DNA of 15,635 nucleotides from Bacteroidales bacterium (lineage in GTDB: Bacteria; Bacteroidota; Bacteroidia; Bacteroidales; Muribaculaceae): the NCBI GenBank assembly GCA_004552725.1, contig SFNM01000042.1, positions 1 through 15,635 of the forward strand, written 5' to 3'. Position 1 is the first letter of the stretch, and every line of letters begins with the position of its first letter. The position numbers and the translations under genes are program-made. Shown piece after piece: positions 6,869 to 15,085 of the stretch. Below the pieces are notes generated by a model. It ran no database searches. It saw only the letters and a list, made by a program, of their open reading frames with translations, and was not told the origin of the DNA.

Positions 6869-7843
6869 ATGAAGATTGTAATTCTTGATGGATATGTGGC
6901 TAATCCCGGTGATTTGAGTTGGGATGGCTTGGCTCAATTTGGAGAACTGACAGTTTATGACCGTACTGCACCGCAGGATGTGGTGGCGCGTGCTGCGGAT
7001 GCCGAGGCTGTGTTTGTCAACAAAATCAATATGACGGCTGAGGTGATTGAGTCGTTGCCAAAGTTGCGTTTCATCGGTGAGTTGGCCACCGGATATAACA
7101 ATATAGACCTTGCAGCGGCTACGCGTTGCGGAGTGACAGTGTGCAATGTGCCGGCGTATAGTACAGCCTCGGTGGCGCAGACTGTGTTCGCACTGCTTTT
7201 ACAATTGAAGGTCAATATAGGCCGTTACACGCGAGCAGTGGCAGAGGGGCAATGGGTGGCAGCGCCCGACTTCTCCTTCACCATGGGCCCGATAGAAGAA
7301 TTGGAAGGGCTGACCATGGGTGTATACGGTTTGGGAAACATTGGCTCACGTGTAGCCGCCATCGCGCATGCGTTCGGTATGCAAGTGATTTCGCCCACCT
7401 CCAAGGCGGCTGATGCCTTACCGACATACGTGCGCAAGGTTGCCTTTGAACAGATGCTGGCCGAGGCTGATGTGATCACTATCCATGCTCCTCTCACACC
7501 TCAAACGCGCGGATTGTTCTCTCGGAGCGCTTTCGCAGCGATGAAATCTTCAGCAGTACTTATCAACACTGCTCGCGGTCCCATTGTCAACGAGTCAGAC
7601 TTGGCCGAAGCGTTGCGCGCCGGCATCATCGCCGGTGCAGCGGTTGATGTCTTGGATCGCGAGCCACCGATGGCTGATTGTCCTTTGCTGGCGGATGATT
7701 TAGTAAAAGGCGAGCGACCTCGGTTGCTCATAACTCCTCATATTGCGTGGCAGTCGGTCACTGCGCGCCATCGCTTGTTGGACGTGAGCGTGGCAAACCT
7801 AGCTGCTTTCATTGCGGGCTCACCCCAAAACCGCGTTAACTAA
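6869..7843 (+). CDS. D-2-hydroxyacid dehydrogenase (hydroxypyruvate reductase / glycerate dehydrogenase type)
   Basis: This 324-residue cytosolic oxidoreductase of the D-isomer 2-hydroxyacid dehydrogenase family most likely interconverts hydroxypyruvate (or glyoxylate) and D-glycerate (or glycolate). The Rossmann motif GLGNIG lies at 154-159. The catalytic triad is visible as Arg236 in NTARGP, Glu265 in DREPP and His291 in TPHIAW, all in the expected order and spacing. Length is normal for the family. The strand-2 end after the Rossmann motif reads VISPTSK (173-179) instead of ending in the Asp typical of strict NAD enzymes, so NADP use is possible. An in-frame ATG at 6788 would add 27 residues with no family match and lies upstream of the -7 element; MKIVILDG at 6869 is the natural first strand. 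ribD follows after 17 bases, probably in the same transcript. Substrate is inferred from overall resemblance only. Confidence 0.85.
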   Translation: MKIVILDGYVANPGDLSWDGLAQFGELTVYDRTAPQDVVARAADAEAVFVNKINMTAEVIESLPKLRFIGELATGYNNIDLAAATRCGVTVCNVPAYSTASVAQTVFALLLQLKVNIGRYTRAVAEGQWVAAPDFSFTMGPIEELEGLTMGVYGLGNIGSRVAAIAHAFGMQVISPTSKAADALPTYVRKVAFEQMLAEADVITIHAPLTPQTRGLFSRSAFAAMKSSAVLINTARGPIVNESDLAEALRAGIIAGAAVDVLDREPPMADCPLLADDLVKGERPRLLITPHIAWQSVTARHRLLDVSVANLAAFIAGSPQNRVN

Positions 7844-7860
7844 CATATCAGAACACGAAG

Positions 7861-8868
7861 ATGAGAGTTGATGAGCGATATATGGCGCGGGCGCTGCAGT
7901 TGGCGGCGTGTGGGAAGGGCAACGTGTCGCCCAATCCGATGGTAGGTGCGGTGGTTGTAGGTGCGGATGGCGCGATTATCGGTGAGGGTTATCATCGTCG
8001 ATGTGGAGGCCCGCACGCCGAGGTTAATGCTATCGCTTCGGTGCGTCGGCGCGACTTGCTGCCGGAGTCGACCGTGTATGTCACATTAGAGCCGTGCTCG
8101 CATTATGGGAAGACGCCTCCATGCGCCAAGTTGCTGATTGACAGTAAGGTGAAGAAGGTAGTAGTAGGAGCCGGCGACCCCTTTCCGCAGGTGTCGGGTA
8201 GGGGAGTGGCAATGCTTCGCGAGGCCGGTATTGAGGTGGTGGAAGGTGTGATGGCGACAGAGTGTCGTGCGTTGAACGTGCGGTTTATGACAGCGCATAC
8301 CCTTCAGCGGCCGTGGGTTACATTGAAGTGGGCACAAAGTGCCGATGGGTATATGGACGACAATCGTCCGGAGGGTCATTCCTATCATTTTTCCAACCTG
8401 CTAAGTACGATGCTTGTGCATCGATTGCGCTCACTTCACGATGCCATTATGGTGGGAAGCGGCACAGTGCTTGCCGACTGCCCGCGGTTGGACTGCCGCC
8501 ACTGGCCCGGGCGTTCGCCTCGACCAATAATATTGGACCGGCGACATCGTTTAAGCGAAGATGATTTTTCTACTGTGAATGCTCCGATTGTGATGGATAA
8601 CGGTTCACTGACAGAGGACTTGTACCAATTGTATAAACTGGGCATCACATCGGTGTTGGTCGAAGGCGGTGCTACCCTATTGGCTCGGTTTGTGGCTGAA
8701 GGATTGTGGGACGCGGCGCGAGTGGAAACCGCAGAAGTGCGCTTTGGTAGTCGAGGACGTGCGAAGGCTCCGATTTTGGATTTGCCCCCGGTTAGAACGG
8801 AGCAAATTGAGGGTAATCGCATCGACTTTTTTGCGCAAAAAAGCCCCGAGTGCGTTAAAAACCTATAA
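7861..8868 (+). CDS. ribD: Bifunctional riboflavin biosynthesis protein RibD (deaminase-reductase)
   Basis: RibD catalyses two cytosolic steps of riboflavin synthesis: deamination of the pyrimidine diamine made by RibA, then NADPH-dependent reduction of the ribose side chain. The 335-residue protein has both domains. The N-terminal deaminase (about 1-145) carries NPMVGAVVV, the zinc and catalytic motif HAE at 52-54, and PCSHYGKTPPC at 78-88, whose Cys79 and Cys88 complete the zinc site; GAGDPFPQVSGRG follows at 103-115. The C-terminal reductase (about 150-330) has VTLKWAQSADGYM, GSGTVLADCPRL at 199-210 and VEGGATLLARF at 267-277. The usual DNPxLTVR substrate loop is altered to DCPRLDCR. Length is slightly short of the typical 350-370. 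It follows the dehydrogenase gene by 17 bases. No other riboflavin genes are in the window. Confidence 0.95.
   Translation: MRVDERYMARALQLAACGKGNVSPNPMVGAVVVGADGAIIGEGYHRRCGGPHAEVNAIASVRRRDLLPESTVYVTLEPCSHYGKTPPCAKLLIDSKVKKVVVGAGDPFPQVSGRGVAMLREAGIEVVEGVMATECRALNVRFMTAHTLQRPWVTLKWAQSADGYMDDNRPEGHSYHFSNLLSTMLVHRLRSLHDAIMVGSGTVLADCPRLDCRHWPGRSPRPIILDRRHRLSEDDFSTVNAPIVMDNGSLTEDLYQLYKLGITSVLVEGGATLLARFVAEGLWDAARVETAEVRFGSRGRAKAPILDLPPVRTEQIEGNRIDFFAQKSPECVKNL
8826..8843. repeat. Perfect 18-bp palindrome at the 3' end of ribD
   Basis: CTTTTTTGCGCAAAAAAG is its own reverse complement and lies inside the coding sequence, encoding part of FFAQK. As RNA it could form a seven-pair stem around a GCGC loop, but no T run follows, so a terminator role is doubtful. 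It may be chance within an A/T-rich coding stretch. Confidence 0.5.
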
Positions 8869-8902
8869 AAACGTGACAAATTTCGCTAAAACTAAGCCCA
8901 AG

Positions 8903-8936
8903 TTTGTTATTATTTTCGCATTATGTTTTAACTTTG
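8903..8936 (+). promoter_or_regulatory. Promoter of the envelope-biogenesis operon
   Basis: TAACTTTG at 8929-8936 matches TAnnTTTG exactly, and TTTG at 8903-8906 sits 22 bases upstream as a -33 box. Predicted transcription starts near 8940, about 20 bases before the ATG at 8961. No other equally good match is seen before the following genes up to bamA, so this may drive the whole run. Confidence 0.7.
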
Positions 8937-8960
8937 TAGTCTGAAATATTATAGACACTC

Positions 8961-10406
8961 ATGATACGAAAACTTACTATAAGTTTAGCCGTGGTTTTTG
9001 CCACGATTGTTTTTGTGGCTTGCAACTCCGATGAGCCCGAGAATACCGGTACCGTAAATTACAGTGCCGGTGTGAAATCTTTCAATCTCTCAGAAGATGA
9101 TTCAGTGGCCGCTAATCTCGATTCTGTGTTTTTTACAATCGACCAAAAGCGCGGCTTGATATATAATGCCGACTCATTGCCTTATGGCACAAATGTCACT
9201 CGCTTGGTTCCGGTGATTTCCACAATGACAGCGGTGTCGTTGGCAGAATTAACAGTGCAACGCGCCGGCCAAACTGACACAGTAATTGATTATTTGGAGA
9301 ACTCCACCGACTCGATTGACTTCACCAACCCTGTAAAGTTGCGTTTGATATCGTATGATGGTACTACAGAGCGCAATTACACTATTAAAGTGAATGTACG
9401 TAGGCAGCAAGCCGACACTTTGTGTTGGAGTCGCGCCGAACGCACCGCTTTGCCGAGCCTGTTTGAGGTGCCTAACGAGCAACATACCACTGCTTCGGCC
9501 TCCAAAGTATATTGCCTCACTCGCTACCAACAGCAATACTCATTGGCTGTGAGCGATTTGACCGAAAATGTCGATGGTGGTCTCGGCCAATGGCAAACGC
9601 AGGCCGTATCGTTTGACTTTACACCGAATATCGACTCATTCACTGCTACAGATAATGCTCTCTATATCTTGGATAATGAGGGTAGCCTTTACTATTCTAC
9701 CGATGGGTTCCAGTGGCAGAGTTGCGGTGAAAAACTGCACTACATCTATGGTGCTTACCACTCGGAAATTGTGGCGTCGCGTCAAGAAGCCGACGGTTCG
9801 TGGTCGCTATGCACCTTCCCTTGCGGTATAGCTCAGCCGATGCCGGCCGATATGCCCTACGAGAAGACTTCTACTTCTGTGGTGTATGGATTTGAGATGA
9901 CTCCGCGCCAACAGTTGATTGTGGTTGGCGGTCGACTGCTTGATGGTACACTTAGCCAAGATACATGGGGGTTTGACGGCAGTTCGTGGGCGAAAATTGC
10001 TCGCCGCCGTATGCCGTTGGCTCTTGAAAGTGCTATATTAGTGCCGTATTACACTGTGAATGTGGATTCAGACTGGACCACCACTCGCTATGCTACAATG
10101 ATGCTCTTCGGCGGCAAGACCGCGGATGGAAGCATCAATCGCACTGTATACGTGTCGTCGGATTACGGTGTGAATTGGACTGAAGCCTCGGCGCTGATGC
10201 AGTTGCCCGACTATATGCCTGCAGTATATTGCGCACAAGCCGTGGTGGTTGAATCGACTTTGCGCAATTCGCGTGCTTCACGCCCGATAGAGCAGTGGCA
10301 ATGCCCATTCATCTATCTTTTCGGTGGCAAGAATATCAATGGTGCTACATATAATACAATGTGGTGCGGTGTAATCAACCGACTCACAGACCAACCTATA
10401 CAATAA
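8961..10406 (+). CDS. DUF6242 lipoprotein with Ig-like N-terminus and kelch-like propeller
   Basis: This 481-residue protein is probably a lipoprotein facing the periplasm or outer membrane; its function is unknown. A signal peptide ends in FVAC with lipidated Cys21; Phe at -3 is unusual for a lipobox. Residues about 35-147 form an Ig-like domain typical of DUF6242, with FFTIDQKRGLIYNADSLPYG (57-76) and an R-YTIKVNV end. After about 150 come propeller-like repeats: a LYILDNEGSLYYSTDG-QWQ unit (234-253) and kelch-like VVGGRLLDGT (321-330), LFGGKTADGS (382-391) and LFGGKNINGA (453-462). It has its own promoter and lies 7 bases before the DUF6089 barrel gene, at the head of a run continuing into uppS, bamA and two ompH genes. 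A supporting role in outer-membrane assembly is an inference from this position only. Confidence 0.8.
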   Translation: MIRKLTISLAVVFATIVFVACNSDEPENTGTVNYSAGVKSFNLSEDDSVAANLDSVFFTIDQKRGLIYNADSLPYGTNVTRLVPVISTMTAVSLAELTVQRAGQTDTVIDYLENSTDSIDFTNPVKLRLISYDGTTERNYTIKVNVRRQQADTLCWSRAERTALPSLFEVPNEQHTTASASKVYCLTRYQQQYSLAVSDLTENVDGGLGQWQTQAVSFDFTPNIDSFTATDNALYILDNEGSLYYSTDGFQWQSCGEKLHYIYGAYHSEIVASRQEADGSWSLCTFPCGIAQPMPADMPYEKTSTSVVYGFEMTPRQQLIVVGGRLLDGTLSQDTWGFDGSSWAKIARRRMPLALESAILVPYYTVNVDSDWTTTRYATMMLFGGKTADGSINRTVYVSSDYGVNWTEASALMQLPDYMPAVYCAQAVVVESTLRNSRASRPIEQWQCPFIYLFGGKNINGATYNTMWCGVINRLTDQPIQ

Positions 10407-10413
10407 TTGGCGT

Positions 10414-11103
10414 ATGCAACGTATTCTGCTGATTATCATCCTTATGGCATCTGCGGCGGCACCCTGTGCAACGGCGCAGACGGCCACCGCACCATATAAA
10501 TTCGACTTTGGGGGCGGGTTGGGACTCAGCGGATACATAGGCGAAGCCAATTCTTCGAATCCTTTTGCATCGGCGGGCTTCACGGCCGATTTGGCGGCGC
10601 GGTATATCATCGACACTCGATGGTCGTTGCGCGGTGCACTTACATACGCTTCGCTTAGCGGTTCTACGGAAGGTATGGCCAACGTGTTGCCCGAAAATGC
10701 AATGTACTCGTTCACTTCAAATGTATTTGACTTGAGTGTGCGCGGCGAAGTCAACTTCTTCAGTTTCGGTATAGGCGAAACGTACAAGCGGCTACGCCGT
10801 ATATCTCCCTATCTCGCTGTAGGCTTGGGGCTTAGCATGGCTTCAAGCGGAGGTAACACCGCTATAGCGCCTTCGTTGCCGATGGCTTTTGGCGTGCGCT
10901 ACAAAATCAAAGAGCGCATCAATCTCCATGCAGAGTTTTCCATGACCAAAATTTTCAGCGACAAGGTTGACGGACCGGATTTGGCCGACCTCAACCGTAT
11001 AGAAACCGACTTTTTCCGCAATACCGACTGGGTGTCGCGGATAGTTATAGGTATTAGTTATGAATTCGGCAAGCGTTGCGAAACTTGTCATTATGTAGAC
11101 TAA
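10414..11103 (+). CDS. DUF6089-type outer-membrane beta-barrel protein
   Basis: This 229-residue protein is probably a small outer-membrane barrel. A signal peptide (about 1-22, ending near AQ) precedes alternating hydrophobic strands with glycine- and aromatic-rich repeats: FDFGGGLGLSGYIG, SPYLAVGLGLSMAS, MAFGVRYKIKERINLHAEFSM and a final RIVIGISYEF. The pattern agrees with the DUF6089 family that sits just upstream of uppS-bamA in many Bacteroidales. Residues 219-229 extend past the last strand and contain Cys222-Glu-Thr-Cys225-His226, a CxxCH pattern. That pattern also marks c-type haem sites, but in a barrel tail a haem role is doubtful. The gene lies 7 bases after the DUF6242 gene and 5 bases before uppS. 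Function is unknown; a barrel nature is well supported by sequence pattern and context. Confidence 0.75.
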   Translation: MQRILLIIILMASAAAPCATAQTATAPYKFDFGGGLGLSGYIGEANSSNPFASAGFTADLAARYIIDTRWSLRGALTYASLSGSTEGMANVLPENAMYSFTSNVFDLSVRGEVNFFSFGIGETYKRLRRISPYLAVGLGLSMASSGGNTAIAPSLPMAFGVRYKIKERINLHAEFSMTKIFSDKVDGPDLADLNRIETDFFRNTDWVSRIVIGISYEFGKRCETCHYVD

Positions 11104-11108
11104 ACACT

Positions 11109-11861
11109 ATGAGCACTACAACCCCCAATATAGATCCCAAACGACTTCCTGCTCATGTGGCCATTATAATGGATGGCAACGGCCGGTGGGCGCAGCAGCG
11201 TGGTCTCGACCGCTCGGCAGGACACGTGGAAGGCGTGAACACAGTGCATCGAATTACCGAATTGGCCTCAAATATGGGCATTAAATATATGACGCTCTAC
11301 ACATTCTCCACCGAGAATTGGAATCGACCCAAGGCAGAAGTCGACGCACTGATGACCTTGGTAGTGGTGGCTCTTGAGCGTGAATTGCCTATAATGTTGG
11401 CCAACAACGTGTCGCTTCATGTCATCGGCGACATGGATCGTATGCCCGCTGATGCTCGCCGACGTCTTGAACAATGTATTGCCGACACGTCGCACTGCAC
11501 CGGCCTTAACTTGGTGCTTGCCTTGAGTTATTCAGCTCGATGGGACATTTCCAATGCCGTCCGTCGGATTGCCGATGAAGCCGCTCGCGGTGTGCTCATT
11601 CCGGAGGATATCGACGACAACACCATCAAAGCCCATCTCTCCACCGCCTTTATGCCCGACCCTGACCTGCTTATTCGCACCGGGGGCGACAAGCGCATAT
11701 CCAATTTCCTTTTGTGGGAAATTGCTTATTCCGAAATCATTATATCACCTACATATTGGCCCGAATATACCAACGACGAATTCGCCCGGGCCATCGCTGA
11801 ATATCAACAGCGACAACGCCGCTTCGGCCGTACCGGCGAACAAGTCACAACCTGCCAATGA
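11109..11861 (+). CDS. uppS: Isoprenyl transferase (undecaprenyl diphosphate synthase)
   Basis: UppS condenses farnesyl diphosphate with eight isopentenyl units to make undecaprenyl diphosphate, the lipid carrier for peptidoglycan and surface glycans; it acts in the cytosol at the membrane. The 250-residue protein has the cis-prenyltransferase signatures: HVAIIMDGNGRWAQQRG at 16-32 with catalytic Asp22, TLYTFSTENWNRP at 62-74, ALSYSARWDI at 138-147, and the C-terminal block DPDLLIRTGGDKRISNFLLWE at 184-204, then AYSE with Glu209. The usual RTxGE reads RTGGD (Asp194) and the usual LLWQ reads LLWE. The ATG at 11109 is preferred over an in-frame ATG at 11076, which would overlap the upstream gene. 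It lies 5 bases after the barrel gene, and its stop overlaps the bamA start (ATGA), which suggests coupled translation. Confidence 0.95.
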   Translation: MSTTTPNIDPKRLPAHVAIIMDGNGRWAQQRGLDRSAGHVEGVNTVHRITELASNMGIKYMTLYTFSTENWNRPKAEVDALMTLVVVALERELPIMLANNVSLHVIGDMDRMPADARRRLEQCIADTSHCTGLNLVLALSYSARWDISNAVRRIADEAARGVLIPEDIDDNTIKAHLSTAFMPDPDLLIRTGGDKRISNFLLWEIAYSEIIISPTYWPEYTNDEFARAIAEYQQRQRRFGRTGEQVTTCQ

Positions 11862-14503
11862 ACTTCTGCCCCTTCGCTATGCATAATAAACTGCTTAAAC
11901 TCCTGATGTCGATTTTTTGCTTGAGCGTTGCCTCGTCGGCTCTCGCTCAGGTAGTTGGCGACACCATCTACAATCCGCCGGTAATCTATACCGCCATGCC
12001 CAAAGTATACGAAATCGCCGACATTGCTGTTGAAGGCAATGATAATTACGACCCCGAAATTGTACTCGGATATACCGGCTTAAAAGTTGGTGAGCGCGTG
12101 GCCATTCCCGGCGATGACATAACCAATGCCACCAAACGCTTGATGCGCCAAGGCCTGTTCCAGCAGGCACGGTTCTCGCTGGTGAAAACTGTTGGCGACC
12201 GCGCATGGCTTTTGCTCACTGTGCGCACACAGCCACGTATCTCGGCGGTAAACTACAATGGCGTGAAGAAAGGCGAGCGCCAAGATCTTCAGGAACGACT
12301 CAACTTGATGAAGGGCAACCAAATCACCCAAAATATTGTAAACCGCGCCAAACTCATCGTTGAAAAGTACTTCAAAGACAAAGGTTTCAATAACGTAGAT
12401 GTGGATATCGTGCTCCACGAGGACCTTTCCGCTCCCGGAGAGATGATTGTGGACATAAATGTCAATAAACGCGACCGAATGCGCGTGCACCATATCTATA
12501 TTGATGGCAACCAAGTGCTTTCCGACGGCAAACTCAAACGCGTAATCAAGAAAACCAACGAAAACGCCGATATTCGCAATCTTTTCCGCCAAAAGAAGTT
12601 CGTTTACTCCGATTATCAAGACGACCTCAATCGTATCTTGGAGAAATACAACGAGTTGGGCTATCGCGATGCTCGCATCGTGTCGGACAGCGTCGTGCAA
12701 TACTCCGACAACCGCGTCGACGTGTATATCACTGTCGACGAAGGCCAACGCTACTATATTCGCGACATATCATGGGTGGGCAACACAGTGTACCCCACTG
12801 AAGTGCTCAGCCAAATCCTCGGTATGGAACCGGGCGAAGTCTACAACCAAACCCTTATGAACAAGCGCTTGCAAGAGGATGACGACGCTGTGGCTAACAT
12901 CTATATGGACCGCGGTTATTTGTTCTACAACCTCGTGCCTATCGAACGCGACATCGAGGGCGACAGCATCTCCTTGGAAATGCGTATCATCGAAGGTCCG
13001 CAAGCACGTATCAACAACGTGATAATCAATGGTAACGACCGCCTGTACGAGCGCGTAATCCGTCGCGAACTGCGCGTGCGCCCCGGCGACCTCTTCTCCA
13101 AGAGCGACTTGATGCGTTCGGCTCGTGAAATTGCGCAAACCGGCCATTTCGACCCCGAAAATATGGACATTCGCCCCGAACCGAACGAAGAAAACGGCAC
13201 CGTCGACATTGTGTTCAACCTTGAGTCGAAGGCCAACGACCAAATCGAATTTTCGATGGGTTGGGGTCAAACCGGTGTGATTGGCAAACTATCGCTAAAA
13301 TTCACCAACTTCTCCATCAAGAACCTGTTCTATCCTTCCACTTACAAGGGCATTATTCCCCAAGGTGAAGGCCAAACATTTACCATCTCCGCACAAACCA
13401 ACGCTCGCTACTATCAAGCATACTCCATCTCGTTCCTTGACCCGTGGTTTGGCGGCAAACGTCCGAACTCGCTGTCGGTTTCAGCCTACTATAGCCGACA
13501 GACCGGAGTGAACTCCTCGTTCTACAACCAGCGCTGGTCGAATGCCTACAACTACTATGGCTACAGTTATGGTTATGGCTACGGTTATGGCAACGATTAC
13601 TATCAAAACTCCTATCAAGCATCATACGACCCCAATAAGGTGCTGCAAATGGTGGGCGTGAGTGTGGGCTTCGGTAAACGTCTCAAATGGCCCGATGACT
13701 ACTTCACCTTTACCGCTGAGTTGGCCTACAACTGGTACTACCTCAAAAACTGGGAATACCTATATTATATGAACAACGGTACGTCGAACGCATTGGTGTT
13801 CGGCCTCACACTCGCTCGCAACTCTATCGACAACCCCCTCTACACTCGTAGCGGCTCACAATTCTCCCTTACACTCAACTTCACTCCTCCCGCTTCGCTC
13901 TTCGGCAAAAAAGATTGGAAAGCACTTTCCGAAGCCAACACCGAAGAAAGCAAGAAAGAATTGTATCGCTGGATTGAATATTGGAAATTGCGCTTCCGCT
14001 CGCGCACATATACACCGCTGTGCAATGCCGACGGCACATACACACCGGTGCTAATGACTCGCGCCGACTTCGGTTTGCTTGGCTCGTACAACCGCTATCT
14101 GCGTTCGCCTTTTGAAACATTCTACGTTGGCGGCGACGGTATGTCGGGCTCATACACCTACGCTACCGAAACCATCGCTTTGCGTGGTTACGACAACGGT
14201 GCCTTCACCCCGTGGGGCTCCGAAGGCTATGCTTATACTCGCTTAGGCATGGAACTCCACTTCCCGCTGATGCTCCAACCTACTACCACTATCTATGCCA
14301 TATCCTTTGTGGAAGGCGGTAACGCGTGGACATCTGTCAGCCAGTTCAACCCCTTCAGCCTCAAACGTAGCGCCGGCCTGGGTGTGCGCATCTATCTGCC
14401 TATGGTGGGTATGATGGGTATCGACTGGGCCTACGGCTTCGACCGTGTGCAAGGTTACAAAGGCGGAAGCCACTTCCACTTCGTTCTCGGTCAAGAATTT
14501 TAA
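11858..14503 (+). CDS. bamA: Outer membrane protein assembly factor BamA
   Basis: BamA is the central barrel of the BAM machine that folds and inserts outer-membrane proteins. The 881-residue protein has a signal peptide ending near ALAQ31, five POTRA-like domains (about 51-127, 128-205, 206-297, 300-380 and 383-456) and a C-terminal barrel (about 457-881). The loop-6 motif of the Omp85 family appears as LRGY at 775-778 (usually VRGF). The protein ends in a FVLGQEF strand with a terminal Phe, a classic beta-signal. A Tyr/Gly-rich stretch at 563-590 lies in an early barrel loop. The ATG at 11858 overlaps the uppS stop; an ATG at 11879 (MHNKLLKLL) gives a tidier signal peptide and is also possible. 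Two ompH genes follow after 60 and 44 bases, the typical Bacteroidota arrangement of folding factors together. Confidence 0.95.
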   Translation: MNFCPFAMHNKLLKLLMSIFCLSVASSALAQVVGDTIYNPPVIYTAMPKVYEIADIAVEGNDNYDPEIVLGYTGLKVGERVAIPGDDITNATKRLMRQGLFQQARFSLVKTVGDRAWLLLTVRTQPRISAVNYNGVKKGERQDLQERLNLMKGNQITQNIVNRAKLIVEKYFKDKGFNNVDVDIVLHEDLSAPGEMIVDINVNKRDRMRVHHIYIDGNQVLSDGKLKRVIKKTNENADIRNLFRQKKFVYSDYQDDLNRILEKYNELGYRDARIVSDSVVQYSDNRVDVYITVDEGQRYYIRDISWVGNTVYPTEVLSQILGMEPGEVYNQTLMNKRLQEDDDAVANIYMDRGYLFYNLVPIERDIEGDSISLEMRIIEGPQARINNVIINGNDRLYERVIRRELRVRPGDLFSKSDLMRSAREIAQTGHFDPENMDIRPEPNEENGTVDIVFNLESKANDQIEFSMGWGQTGVIGKLSLKFTNFSIKNLFYPSTYKGIIPQGEGQTFTISAQTNARYYQAYSISFLDPWFGGKRPNSLSVSAYYSRQTGVNSSFYNQRWSNAYNYYGYSYGYGYGYGNDYYQNSYQASYDPNKVLQMVGVSVGFGKRLKWPDDYFTFTAELAYNWYYLKNWEYLYYMNNGTSNALVFGLTLARNSIDNPLYTRSGSQFSLTLNFTPPASLFGKKDWKALSEANTEESKKELYRWIEYWKLRFRSRTYTPLCNADGTYTPVLMTRADFGLLGSYNRYLRSPFETFYVGGDGMSGSYTYATETIALRGYDNGAFTPWGSEGYAYTRLGMELHFPLMLQPTTTIYAISFVEGGNAWTSVSQFNPFSLKRSAGLGVRIYLPMVGMMGIDWAYGFDRVQGYKGGSHFHFVLGQEF

Positions 14504-14563
14504 ACCTTTTGCAATCTCACAAGTCAAAAATTGCAACATAACACCAATTCAATCGACTTAATC

Positions 14564-15085
14564 ATGAAAAAGTTCACAATAGTCCTGCTGCTCGTCTTTG
14601 CCGGCATTGCCTCGGCTGCAGCGCAAAAATTCGCCCTCGTTGACATGGAGTACATCCTCAAAAATGTGCCCGCCTACGAAATGGCCAATGAACAACTCAA
14701 CCAACTCTCGCAGCGTTGGCAGCGCGAGGTTGAGGCCGTGGCCCAAGAAGCCCAAACCCTCTACCAAAATTTCTTGGCCGACAAAGTGTTCCTCACCGAC
14801 GACCAAGTGAAGCAACGCGAACAAGAAATAGTGAACAAAGAAAAAGAAGCCACCGACCTGCGCTATAAATACTTCGGCCCCGAAGGCGAACTCTATCAAA
14901 AGCGCGTGGCTCTGCTCAAACCTATCCAAGATGAGGTGTATGAAGCCGTGAAGCAAGTAGCCACTCAGCGCGGCTATCAGTGTATCTTCGACCGCGCTTC
15001 GTCGTCGAACATTATCTTCGCTTCGCCTACCATCGACGTAAGCAACGAGGTGCTCCAACGTTTGGGATATTCCACTGCCAACTAA
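14564..15085 (+). CDS. Skp/OmpH family periplasmic chaperone (first copy)
   Basis: This 173-residue Skp/OmpH family protein acts in the periplasm, binding unfolded outer-membrane proteins on their way to BAM. A signal peptide (MKKFTIVLLL core, AAAQ at 18-21) is followed by KFALVDMEYILKNVPAYE, typical of the family. Residues about 38-125 form a long charged, Gln/Glu/Lys-rich helical region that would be the coiled-coil arm. The C-terminal part returns to the body with GYQCIFDRASSSNIIFASPTID at 145-166, and VLQRLGY near the end. The ATG at 14564 is preferred over 14531 because it begins a normal signal peptide. It lies 60 bases after bamA and just before a second ompH copy. Assignment is confident; which substrates each copy serves is unknown. 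Confidence 0.9.
   Translation: MKKFTIVLLLVFAGIASAAAQKFALVDMEYILKNVPAYEMANEQLNQLSQRWQREVEAVAQEAQTLYQNFLADKVFLTDDQVKQREQEIVNKEKEATDLRYKYFGPEGELYQKRVALLKPIQDEVYEAVKQVATQRGYQCIFDRASSSNIIFASPTIDVSNEVLQRLGYSTAN

Noticed and set aside
14504..14563. Two TTGCAA hexamers between bamA and the first ompH gene
   Set aside because: Each is self-complementary and could pair, but six bases in A+T-rich DNA is too little to call a terminator or operator.
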